This document shows positions 28,174 through 36,234 of a stretch of 64,000 nt of DNA, piece after piece (position 1 is the first letter of the stretch; the number at the start of each line of letters is the position of its first letter). A program made the translations under genes and the position numbers. Below the pieces are notes generated by a model. That model did not search any database. It was not told the origin of the DNA and was given only the letters and a program-made list of their open reading frames with translations. The stretch comes from Calothrix sp. NIES-4101. Lineage in GTDB: Bacteria > Cyanobacteriota > Cyanobacteriia > Cyanobacteriales > Nostocaceae. The stretch lies in assembly GCA_004296455.1 (NCBI GenBank), contig AP018280.1, positions 6,188,794-6,252,793 of the forward strand, written 5' to 3'.

Positions 28174-28485
28174 ATGCCCCAAGCGGTTGGCGTAATCGAA
28201 ACTTTGGGTTTTCCTGCTGTACTCGCCGCAGCAGATGCGATGGTAAAAGCCGCCGAAGTGGCGATCGTATATTACGATATTGCAGAAAGCGGACGCTTAA
28301 TAGTTGCCGTGCGCGGACATGTATCAGAAGTTCAGCGTGCGATGGAATCCGGAATTGCAGCAGGTGAAGCCACTTTTGGCGGTCAAGTTATAACCCACTA
28401 TATAGTCCCTAATCCACCAGAAAATGTAGAAGCCGTTTTACCAATTCATTTCACCAGAAAATCAGAACCATTCCGAATTTTTTAA
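28174..28485 (+). CDS. ccmK3: Carboxysome shell protein CcmK3-type (BMC hexamer domain)
   Basis: 103 aa. Single BMC domain: MPQAVGVIETLGFPAVLAAADAM is the family start. Where CcmK2/CcmK4 have an (R/K)-x-G-S pore loop, this protein has YYDIAESGRLIV, lacking the pore motif, which is the hallmark of CcmK3. CcmK3 does not form homo-hexamers well and assembles with CcmK4. GGAGAT ribosome-binding site precedes the ATG at 28174; the open frame upstream is not coding. First gene of the satellite ccmK3-ccmK4 locus, separate from the main ccm operon, which is not in the window. Confidence 0.93.
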   Translation: MPQAVGVIETLGFPAVLAAADAMVKAAEVAIVYYDIAESGRLIVAVRGHVSEVQRAMESGIAAGEATFGGQVITHYIVPNPPENVEAVLPIHFTRKSEPFRIF

Positions 28486-28515
28486 ATAACAGAGTAGGGA
28501 TTAGGAGAATTAGGA

Positions 28516-28566
28516 GTTAAAGCTTCGACTTCGCTCAGCTTTAACATCTCGGCTTCGCTCGATGTT
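28516..28566. repeat. Two overlapping hairpins between ccmK3 and ccmK4
   Basis: GTTAAAGCT (28516-28524) pairs with AGCTTTAAC (28537-28545), and AACATC (28543-28548) pairs with GATGTT (28561-28566). Loops are TCGACTTCGCTC and TCGGCTTCGCTC, a familiar Nostocales repeat phrase. The two stems share bases, so they would compete. They sit in the 219-nt gap between the shell genes. Confidence 0.75.
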
Positions 28567-28704
28567 AATGAATTCATAAATTCCCTCTCCCAATGTCCAA
28601 TACCCAAGACTTCTTATTTTGAAAAATATCTTCCAAAAGATGTAAGAACATTCGTACAATTAGTTTTTAACGCCACATACGTTTACTGATATAGGAGATA
28701 ATCA

Positions 28705-29046
28705 ATGTCGCTACAGGCAGTTGGAGCACTTGAAACAAAAGGATTTCCTGCTGTACTCGCAGCAGCTGATGCAATGGTAAAAGCTGGACGAGTTACTCTT
28801 GTTGGTTACATTCGGGTAGGTAGCGCTCGTTTTACAGTTAACATTCGCGGGGATGTCTCAGAAGTTAAAGCCGCAATGGCTGCGGGTGTTGAAGCTGCTG
28901 AAAACTGCCACGGTGGTGTTTTAGAATCCTGGGTAATCATTCCCCGTCCTCATGAAAATGTTGAGGCTGTTCTACCAATTGCTTATACTGACCAAGTAGA
29001 TCAATATCGACAATCTGTAGAAAACCCAATAGTTCGCAGAAGTTAA
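28705..29046 (+). CDS. ccmK4: Carboxysome shell protein CcmK4-type (BMC hexamer domain)
   Basis: 113 aa. MSLQAVGALETKGFPAVLAAADAM, pore loop GYIRVGSARFTV with the R-V-G-S pore motif, and a C-terminal tail YTDQVDQYRQSVENPIVRRS. This is the CcmK4 pattern. Forms a facet tile of the beta-carboxysome shell, alone or with CcmK3. GGAG ribosome-binding site 8 nt upstream. Its 219-nt distance from ccmK3, with competing hairpins, would allow independent dosage. Confidence 0.94.
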   Translation: MSLQAVGALETKGFPAVLAAADAMVKAGRVTLVGYIRVGSARFTVNIRGDVSEVKAAMAAGVEAAENCHGGVLESWVIIPRPHENVEAVLPIAYTDQVDQYRQSVENPIVRRS

Positions 29047-29067
29047 TCAACAAGATCAAATCCAAGC

Positions 29068-29126
29068 AGAGTTTAGTCAGTCTGTTCCCAGAATGAGCAG
29101 ACTAAATTCTCTTTGCTGGTTTTGAT
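29068..29126 (+). terminator. Probable terminator of ccmK4
   Basis: AGAGTTTAGTC (29068-29078) pairs with GACTAAATTCT (29100-29110), 11 bp with one G-T, followed by a T-rich stretch CTTTGCTGGTTTTG. 22 nt after the ccmK4 stop. Confidence 0.65.
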
Positions 29127-29190
29127 CATAACTACGTACTCAATCTATAAAAAATACACAATGGTTAGTATGATGTTAATTGCTGCTTAA

Positions 29191-29212
29191 AAAGTACCCA
29201 TATGGGTACTTT
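29191..29212. promoter_or_regulatory. 22-bp perfect palindrome in the hetZ upstream region
   Basis: AAAGTACCCAT followed directly by its reverse complement. No loop, so more like a dimeric protein-binding site than a terminator. It is about 640 nt upstream of hetZ in an 800-nt intergenic region that is otherwise AT-rich and holds no gene. A matching 12-mer (CATATGGGTACT) occurs before the response regulator at 34124. Confidence 0.6.
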
Positions 29213-29847
29213 GAAATGTATGATATTTTTCTAAAAATGATTTATGGAGAGTAAATTTGAATGCAAACACAAGGATATCTATGTTGATAATTTTACGGTG
29301 AAATCAACGCTATTAACAGGAAAACTCAATTTGAGGCTTCTGTATATTGCTTTCACTGTGTCAAAAAAAGTAGTTTTTAGCGGCAAAAATAGGTTTATAC
29401 TAGTATAAAAAATATCCATTATTCTGTGTCAATGGCGAAATCCATAGGCATGAAACCTGAGTCTAAAAAACAGCGTCTTTAATGCCAATAAACCTTATTT
29501 ATATGTTGTACATAATTTGTAGGTGCATAATGTCATAAGCTCACAACTGTGCATAACTTGAGACGCTCTGCCACTATATACTCAATAGACTGGTGTCAGG
29601 TAGCTCAAGAGAATTTATGTAATTTACAAAAATTTACATAATAACCAATTCGGTAAAAATGTTTAGAGTTTTGAAAACTCCAATCTCAGAAATGGGAAGA
29701 AAGCATAAAAATCCCGAAAAGACTGCATAAATTGAATGAGTTAAAACGTAATAAAAGTGTAGCTACAGAAAAGTGATAATAACATCACCAATTAGGGTGC
29801 AACTGCCAGTTAATTAAGGTGTATAAGCGGGATAACAGGGGGTTGTG

Positions 29848-31023
29848 ATGCAAACTTTAAAACAGGGTTTCGAGGAGCGCAATCTCACAATGGCAACGGT
29901 TGCGGAAAAACTGGCACAAGAATGGCACTCACGCTTGGAAGTTGAGTGTCCAGAACAAAGTGCAGTCAATCGAGAAAGCATAGTTAATTGGTTATTAGGG
30001 AGCGATCGCAATCGGCTTGACGAGCTAGATCGAAAAGATTTAGAAATTGCCAAGCAAGCGATGGAGTACCGCTATCGAATTTTACAGCAGCGTTATTTGA
30101 ATAAAGGGCGCGATGTTGCTTATCGCAACCTAATTACTCGCTTGGGCAGTTTAGTAACACTGCGGAACAAAATTCAGACTTGGGTAGCATTGAGTCGAGA
30201 CAGACAGCGTTCGGTTATGGACGTATTGCAAGAAGTAATTCAAGAACTATTGCAAAGTGATAATTATATGCTGTCGCAGATGGCTTATATTTCCCAATGC
30301 ACCAGCGAACCCAAGTTAAAAAACACGCTCTTATTTGCTAGCGTTGAAGAATATTGCCTGCGTCCGATCCGTAATCAGCCCTTACTGGTATATCGGTTCG
30401 TTAATTATTTAAGACGCACGCAACGAGGTGGATTAACTCAAGTTCCCACCAGCGACTTAGTGAAATTGGTATCGGAAGAAGTTTTAACCGATGATAGTGA
30501 TAATCGGATCAATTTAGCAGACAATCAAGCAATCGCCGACTACCAAGAAGAGCAGGAACTGGAAGAACAGCAAACCCTGCGAAACGAAGTCAAAGAAGAA
30601 TTTGAGAATTACTTAAGAGAAAACCTTGGGGAAGAAGCAGTATTGTGGTTACGCATGTACCTGCAAGGGAAAACCCAAGATGCGATCGCCAAAAAATTAG
30701 AGAAGCCAATTCGAGAAATTTATCGATTGCGAGAAAAAATTAGCTACCATGCAGTGCGTGTCTTTGCCCTCAAAGGCAGACCTGAACTCGTCGATAGTTG
30801 GTTAGGTACATCCCTGAGCGAACATAACTTTGGCTTGACACAACAACAATGGCAGCAGTTATTAGCAAAAATATCTCCCACCCAAAAGCAAATATTAGAA
30901 TTGCGAAAGGCCGGAGAAAATATCGAAATAATTGCTCAGAAGTTGAAATTAAAAGCACATCAAGCAATGGGAGAATGGACAAAAGTCTATCTCACCGCCC
31001 AGTCATTGCGAAGTGAAGAGTAG
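29848..31023 (+). CDS. hetZ: Heterocyst differentiation regulator HetZ
   Basis: 391 aa. The sequence (MQTLKQGFEERNLTMATVAE, later RGGLTQVPTSDLVKLVSEEV and NFGLTQQQWQQL) is recognisable as HetZ, a conserved DNA-binding regulator of heterocyst differentiation that acts with HetR and HetP. C-terminal helices (KISPTQKQILELRKAGENIEII) look like an HTH of sigma-like type. A GGGG site precedes the start; GTG three bases upstream is an alternative. The 800-nt leader suits a gene with distant, developmentally regulated promoters. I could not identify the published HetR target sequence in it. Confidence 0.92.
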   Translation: MQTLKQGFEERNLTMATVAEKLAQEWHSRLEVECPEQSAVNRESIVNWLLGSDRNRLDELDRKDLEIAKQAMEYRYRILQQRYLNKGRDVAYRNLITRLGSLVTLRNKIQTWVALSRDRQRSVMDVLQEVIQELLQSDNYMLSQMAYISQCTSEPKLKNTLLFASVEEYCLRPIRNQPLLVYRFVNYLRRTQRGGLTQVPTSDLVKLVSEEVLTDDSDNRINLADNQAIADYQEEQELEEQQTLRNEVKEEFENYLRENLGEEAVLWLRMYLQGKTQDAIAKKLEKPIREIYRLREKISYHAVRVFALKGRPELVDSWLGTSLSEHNFGLTQQQWQQLLAKISPTQKQILELRKAGENIEIIAQKLKLKAHQAMGEWTKVYLTAQSLRSEE

Positions 31024-31285
31024 AAACAAGGGAGAGAAAACACAAGGAAGAAACTTCTTTCTTGTTCCTCTTATCCCCTGTCCTAGATTCAGTTCAGCTA
31101 ATTACTGGTGATCAAAAATTCTCCGTGTTTCCCTATCTCTCCATCTCCATATAAATTTGATCGTCAGTATCTAGGTGAACCTGAATATCACTCTCTCTCA
31201 CCCAACAAAGAAAAAATCGAAATTTGTTAACTCCCCCTCAACTTCTGGGCAATATAGGAAAGTAGGATAATCGAGCGATCGGACT

Positions 31286-32428
31286 ATGTTGTCTTCAGAA
31301 GGCAAACCAATTGACACCGAAGTACTAGGGGAAAAAGTGTCACCTGACACAGAGCTTCAATGGAATCACGAACCAGAGCGAGAGCAAATAATTCAGCTCA
31401 TTGAGAATTTTTTATCCTTTGAAGTCTGTCTTTATCATCAAATTTTGCCTCTGCGACTCGAAGACAAAAGCCTGATACTTGGCATGGTGAATCCAGAGGA
31501 TGAGGCTGCACTAGATTATGTCAACCGCATTTTAATATATGTAAATTACACAATGACGATTCAGGCAATGTCTGCCGAGAATCATCGTGGAATACTTTCA
31601 GCTTATTTAAATTACAAAAATACATCTCAACCTCTTTCCCAGCAAGTAACAGCAAACCAGGCAAATTCCCCAGAATTATCGCCACAAGCCAACTCAACAG
31701 AAACATCTTCAGACTCTCAAGTAGAAGCACAAGTAGAAGCAGAAGCAGAAGAGGTAAATTCTCATCAAATACAACCAGAACATAACACCGAAACCACACC
31801 TGCGATCGAGATACCACATTTACTAGTACCTGAACCTAACGAATTTACACCAGTAGAACTGCTATCAACACTACCACCCAAAAAATTTTTAGAAGAATTA
31901 TTAGGCAGAGTCATCACTGGAGGAATTGGTAGGCTTTACTTTGAACGTCTACCCTACGAAGGAAAAATCCTCTGGAGTGAAAATGGTGTCTTACAGTCAG
32001 TGTTGGAAAAACTACCACTTTCTGTATTTCAAGGTGCCCTGAACGAACTCAAAAAATTTGCTGGCTTACGCTTCAATACCCTATCAGAGGCAAAGCAAGT
32101 TGAAAAAGAATACTTATATCAAAAACAACGAATATTATTGCGCTTGCGAGTCATGCCGGGAATGTATGGCGACGAGGCAACCCTGCAAGTCCTCAGGGGA
32201 GCAGCATTAAAGTTTTATCAACAACAACAGTTCTCGCGTATTAGCCGTGATGCTATTGGTATTTCGCAACAATTGAGTTATAAACTACACGAACTCCAAC
32301 AGAGAATGCTCGCGAATCGCAATATCAGCAGCGAAAGCCTAGAGACATTAAAAGTTCTCAACAGACTCTTAAATAACCTAGATAATCAAATCAAAGACCT
32401 GACAGAATCAGAGGAAAGTAAAAAATAG
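31286..32428 (+). CDS. patU: PatU, heterocyst patterning protein (undivided)
   Basis: 380 aa. N-terminal ~110 residues (HEPEREQIIQLIENFLSFEVC, LRLEDKSLILGMVNPEDEAALDYVNRIL) resemble the N-terminal domain of GspE/PilB-type ATPases (MshEN-like), but no ATPase follows. A Gln/Ser/Glu-rich linker (115-180) leads to a C-terminal domain (PPKKFLEELLGRVITGGIGRLYFER onward). In Anabaena PCC 7120 the gene is split into patU5 and patU3 next to hetZ and affects heterocyst spacing; other species carry one gene, as here. 262 nt after hetZ in the same direction. Confidence 0.85.
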   Translation: MLSSEGKPIDTEVLGEKVSPDTELQWNHEPEREQIIQLIENFLSFEVCLYHQILPLRLEDKSLILGMVNPEDEAALDYVNRILIYVNYTMTIQAMSAENHRGILSAYLNYKNTSQPLSQQVTANQANSPELSPQANSTETSSDSQVEAQVEAEAEEVNSHQIQPEHNTETTPAIEIPHLLVPEPNEFTPVELLSTLPPKKFLEELLGRVITGGIGRLYFERLPYEGKILWSENGVLQSVLEKLPLSVFQGALNELKKFAGLRFNTLSEAKQVEKEYLYQKQRILLRLRVMPGMYGDEATLQVLRGAALKFYQQQQFSRISRDAIGISQQLSYKLHELQQRMLANRNISSESLETLKVLNRLLNNLDNQIKDLTESEESKK

Positions 32429-32495
32429 TCATTTTACCCGTCGCATCTATAATTAAATTTGATTTGTTTTTACAAGCATACGCGGATTAGTAATT

Positions 32496-32843
32496 ATGAC
32501 AGGAAAAGGACAGGGATTTGGCTTTGGTTTGGGTAAGATGAAGGAATTGGCAGATGCCTTCAAAAAAGCCCAACAAGTTCAGGAAGGTGCCAAAAAACTC
32601 CAAGAAGAATTGGAGGTAATGGAAATTCAAGGGGAAGCTGGTGGTGGTTTAGTTAAAGTAGTTGTTAGCGGCAACCAAGAACCAAAACGAGTTGAAATTT
32701 CAGCTGATGCTTTGGGCGAAGGGGCTGACGTGCTTTCTGACTTGGTTACTGCTGCAATGAAAGATGCTTACACCAAGTCCACAGCGACAATGCGCGAACG
32801 CATGGAAGAACTAACTAGCGGGCTAGAATTACCAGGATTTTAG
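32496..32843 (+). CDS. YbaB/EbfC family nucleoid-associated protein
   Basis: 115 aa. [43 protein letters not shown] and a later [13 protein letters not shown] strand are characteristic of the YbaB/EbfC fold, a tweezer-shaped dimer that binds DNA without strong sequence preference. 67 nt after patU, so possibly read from the same transcript, although it is a general cyanobacterial gene. Confidence 0.95.
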   Translation: MTGKGQGFGFGLGKMKELADAFKKAQQVQEGAKKLQEELEVMEIQGEAGGGLVKVVVSGNQEPKRVEISADALGEGADVLSDLVTAAMKDAYTKSTATMRERMEELTSGLELPGF

Positions 32844-33057
32844 CCCACCATCGTTAATTATTAGTCATTAGTTATTTAGTGATTAGTTATTAAGCAGGTA
32901 GGTTTAATTAAATATAAAACCCGAAGAGAGTGCAGTGTGCGCCTAGAGGGACACTACACTCTCTTGATTGGTTTTGATGGTAATTACATACTTGGCTTAA
33001 TTACCAATAACTAATATCTAACGTTATGATCGCCTATTAGACATTGCCCAAACTCAC

Positions 33058-33534
33058 ATGCCATACAAGTTATTATTTGTCTGCCTTGGTAATATTTGTC
33101 GATCGCCAGCCGCAGAAAATATTATGAATCATCTTGTTGCGGAAAAAGGACTGAGCGATCGTATAATTTGTGATTCCGCAGGCACATCAAGTTACCATAT
33201 CGGTAGTTCTCCAGACCGTCGTATGAGTATTGCTGCAACTCAAAAATTAGGAATTTCTCTCAAGGGCAGAGCGCGCCAGTTTCAAAAATCTGATTTTCGG
33301 GACTTTGATTTAATTTTGGCAATGGATAAAGATAACTATGCCAATATTTTGAGTCTCGACTCATCGGGGCAATATGGCGAGAAAGTGCAGTTAATGTGCG
33401 ATTTTTGTTCACGCCACACCCTCAAAGAAGTACCTGACCCTTACTATGGTGGTACTGAGGGATTTAACCGCGTCATTGACTTACTTGTTGATGCCTGTGA
33501 GGGCTTGTTAAATCAAGTTGATAGTAACGACTAG
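33058..33534 (+). CDS. Low-molecular-weight protein-tyrosine phosphatase
   Basis: 158 aa. P-loop VCLGNICRSPAAE gives the CX5R catalytic signature (CLGNICR), and VPDPYYGGTEGF carries the general acid Asp. Cytoplasmic; may act on phosphotyrosine proteins or arsenate. Same direction as the YbaB gene, 214 nt apart. Confidence 0.95.
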   Translation: MPYKLLFVCLGNICRSPAAENIMNHLVAEKGLSDRIICDSAGTSSYHIGSSPDRRMSIAATQKLGISLKGRARQFQKSDFRDFDLILAMDKDNYANILSLDSSGQYGEKVQLMCDFCSRHTLKEVPDPYYGGTEGFNRVIDLLVDACEGLLNQVDSND

Positions 33535-33802
33535 ATTAGTCTTTAGTCACAGAGCATTGATTGTAAAGTTAGTATTCAGCTTAATTCTTTAGAGAACAGC
33601 AGGTTTTCAACAAGCAATTAAGATTATGCTAGCTGCCTAAATCCCAGAAACCGACTTTTTTGGCTTTTAGGTTTAGTTTATCAGTCGCCCCTCAAACCCA
33701 ACTTTTGGGAAAAATTTGATACTATCTCTTAGCTAAGATGATATTGCCATATCATTAAAACTGAGGATTTGCAAATAAAAAAGTATCCCAAAATTCCTTG
33801 TG

Positions 33803-33824
33803 GTACGGGCATAAATGCCCGTAC
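33803..33824. repeat. 22-bp inverted repeat
   Basis: GTACGGGCAT-AA-ATGCCCGTAC, a 10-bp perfect stem with a 2-nt centre. GC-rich island in an AT-rich 589-nt intergenic region (33535-34123). Likely a dispersed palindromic repeat; it is also compatible with an operator. Confidence 0.65.
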
Positions 33825-34031
33825 AATATTTCTCACCCAAAGATTTAGCAAGGGCAAGTAATTGATTTGCCAACAAAGCATAGTTCAATATCTCAATGGC
33901 TTGGGCAAGTATTTTTACTCACAAGTACCGGAGTTAAAAGTAACTTTAATTAATTGCTAAATATTCCAAATATCTGATTGGTAAATTAACTTCGAGAGAA
34001 TATCAGCTAATTATCATGCAATAGTATGAAA

Positions 34032-34043
34032 CATATGGGTACT
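34032..34043 (+). promoter_or_regulatory. 12-mer shared with the hetZ-upstream palindrome
   Basis: CATATGGGTACT here is identical to 29199-29210, one half-plus of the palindrome before hetZ. It is flanked by ATAGTA ... TACTAT (34021-34046), a second inverted pairing. It lies 92 nt upstream of the response regulator start. Role unknown. Confidence 0.35.
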
Positions 34044-34123
34044 ATATCCTTATGCCAGTGGTTACTGATAGGGCTTATACAAGAGAATTTTTAGGCAAGC
34101 AAACTGTAAGGGGTTTAACATTC

Positions 34124-34825
34124 ATGCCCTTAACAATCCTTGTTGTGGATGATGATTTAGGCACTCGTTTGTCTATCTGTGACTATCTTGAACTGTCTGG
34201 TTACTCAGTCATTGTTGCTGACGACGGTCAACAGGCTTTGGGGATGGTAGAACAATACCATCCCGATTTAATCGTCACTGATATTGTGATGCCACGAATG
34301 AACGGTTACGAACTAGTACGTCGGGTGCGTCAGCAGTCGATGTTTCGGCTATTGCCCGTAATTTTATTGACAGGAAGAACCAAGACTCAGGAACGAATCT
34401 TAGGTTATCAGTCGGGATGCGATTTATATTTACCCAAACCTTTTGAACTCGAAGAATTAGCTGCTGCAATTCGGAATTTGTTGGAGCGATCGCAAATTAT
34501 TCAATCGGAATATCGCCTCTCGCAAACAGATCATTTAGAATCCGAAAATTTTGCCAATCCCCATAGCCCCAGTAAAACTGAGGAAAACTACCACCACAAA
34601 TCCATTTCCTCACCAATCCCTCTGGCTTTTGAATCGTTGAGTGTTCGCGAACAAGAAGTACTTCGGCTGCTAACAGAAGGACTTTCTAACATCGAAATGG
34701 GGGACAAACTCCATCTTAGCCCCCGCACCGTCGAAAAATATGTCAGCAGTTTGTTAAGAAAAACGGAAACTAGTAACCGCGCTCAACTTGTTCGATTCGC
34801 GATTAAACATGGGTTGGTAGAATAA
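34124..34825 (+). CDS. NarL/FixJ-type response regulator (receiver plus LuxR HTH)
   Basis: 233 aa from MPLTILVVDDD. Receiver domain with acidic pair DDD, phospho-acceptor in DLIVTDIVMPRMNG and conserved Lys in YLPKPFE; variable linker (~125-165); LuxR HTH at the C-terminus (LSVREQEVLRLLTEGLSNIEM, SPRTVEKYVSSLLRKTE). Transcription regulator; no histidine kinase gene is adjacent. I favour the internal ATG at 34124 because the receiver begins there and AAGGGG precedes it; the longer frame from 34052 would add 24 residues. Confidence 0.93.
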   Translation: MPLTILVVDDDLGTRLSICDYLELSGYSVIVADDGQQALGMVEQYHPDLIVTDIVMPRMNGYELVRRVRQQSMFRLLPVILLTGRTKTQERILGYQSGCDLYLPKPFELEELAAAIRNLLERSQIIQSEYRLSQTDHLESENFANPHSPSKTEENYHHKSISSPIPLAFESLSVREQEVLRLLTEGLSNIEMGDKLHLSPRTVEKYVSSLLRKTETSNRAQLVRFAIKHGLVE

Positions 34826-35073
34826 GTGCTGAATTTCGAGTGTTCACGCCATGTCGGCTGAAAAATTGACCATTAAGACTGACGCAAAGATGGGGAGAGA
34901 CAGAGAAAATTACTTCAAAACTGATTAGCCAGACTTAATATTTAATGGGGAGTTAGAGGTGCTGAACTGTTTAACTTAACTTTTCGCTAGGTATTACGAA
35001 TGTTTTGAAATTCTCCCCTATCTCCCCATTTCCGTGGTAGTTTTAGCGTAGGTATTTAGGTGTATCCTATTAT

Positions 35074-36072
35074 TTAGGCTCCGACAAACTCACCAATCAT
35101 CTTTACTTCTGGCTCTAAAGCAATTGACCAGTTTTCTTTGACATGGTGTTGGACATGATGGATCAGATTAAAGATGTCCCTGGCGCTTGCACCACCACAA
35201 TTAATAATAAAATTAGCGTGGCGAGGAGCTACTTGGGCTTTCCCGATTTGGAAGCCTTTTAAACCAGATTGTTCGATTAACCAGCCTGCGGAATAAGGTT
35301 TCGGATTACGAAAAACGCTACCACAACTAGGTTTATCGTAGGGTTGGGTATTGAGACGATGCTCTTTGTGATGTTTGGTGGTTGCTTTAACTACTGCTGG
35401 ATCAACCCCCGGTAGCAGTTGGAAGGTTGCTTGAGTGACTACAAGCTGACTTCCCTGTAGTTTCGATGTACGATAAGCATAACCCATTTCCTCTGCCGTG
35501 AAAGTACGTAGTGTCCCATCAGGTAACAGGACTTGGGCGCTGACGAATATATCTGCGATACAGCCGTTGTGTGCGCCAGCGTTCATAACTACAGCACCAC
35601 CTACAGTTCCAGGTATCCCGACTGACCATTCCAGTCCTTCTAAACCATATTCGGCTGCTGCCCAAGCCAAGGCAGGAATGGCTTCGCCAGCTGCGACTGT
35701 GACTAGGCCCGTTTCTGCATCAAGAGAACTGTAACGTAGATGACGAGTTCCAATCACTAAACCGGAGATACCGCGATCGCTCACCAATAAATTAGAGCCA
35801 GCCCCTAAAATCGTTACTGGCAATTGCTGTTCTTTGGCGTATTCAATACTTGCTTGTAACATTTCTACGTTGCGAGGCGCAACATACCATTCTGCCGGAC
35901 CACCCACCCGGTAAGAAGTATATCCTGAAAGCGACACTTGCGATTTAATTGCACAATCCGTACCAGGTAAATAAATCACGTTTTTATTTTGGCTGGAGTT
36001 TCCTGCTGTTTTGGTGTTTGTACTAGCTGCTGAAATATTGCAGACATCCACAGTTGCCTGGGAAATGGTCAT
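35074..36072 (-). CDS. murB: UDP-N-acetylenolpyruvoylglucosamine reductase
   Basis: 332 aa. FAD-binding [16 protein letters not shown] and [23 protein letters not shown], catalytic Ser in [11 protein letters not shown] and a C-terminal Glu ([10 protein letters not shown]). Reduces UDP-GlcNAc-enolpyruvate to UDP-MurNAc. N-terminal ~40 residues are a Ser/Asn-rich extension. Transcribed after murC in the same direction with a 162-nt gap. Confidence 0.98.
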   Translation of the reverse strand: MTISQATVDVCNISAASTNTKTAGNSSQNKNVIYLPGTDCAIKSQVSLSGYTSYRVGGPAEWYVAPRNVEMLQASIEYAKEQQLPVTILGAGSNLLVSDRGISGLVIGTRHLRYSSLDAETGLVTVAAGEAIPALAWAAAEYGLEGLEWSVGIPGTVGGAVVMNAGAHNGCIADIFVSAQVLLPDGTLRTFTAEEMGYAYRTSKLQGSQLVVTQATFQLLPGVDPAVVKATTKHHKEHRLNTQPYDKPSCGSVFRNPKPYSAGWLIEQSGLKGFQIGKAQVAPRHANFIINCGGASARDIFNLIHHVQHHVKENWSIALEPEVKMIGEFVGA

Positions 36073-36108
36073 ATCTACCTTGATGATTATCTTTAATAAA
36101 CTTGTGAA

Positions 36109-36126
36109 AACCGTATTTATACGGTT
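36109..36126. other. Small hairpin between murC and murB
   Basis: AACCGTA-TTTA-TACGGTT, a 7-bp perfect stem 37 nt before the murB start. On the coding (minus) strand it is followed by TTTTCAC. Could attenuate or process the murC-murB transcript; weak signal. Confidence 0.45.
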
Positions 36127-36234
36127 GTAAAAACGAGATGCTTTAAAACCCTAACCAAACAAAATCAAGCCTATGTGGGTATGAGGAAGTAAAATTAATT
36201 AAAATCACTTCCTACCCGGTTGATAATGAGAAAT

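Noticed and set aside
29191-29212. NtcA box upstream of hetZ
   Set aside because: The GTA and TAC are 10 nt apart, while the NtcA consensus requires 8; no good -10 at the right distance was seen.
29047-29847. Published-type HetR target (GC-rich inverted repeat) before hetZ
   Set aside because: I looked for GGGG...CCCC-type inverted repeats and found none; a diverged site cannot be excluded by eye.
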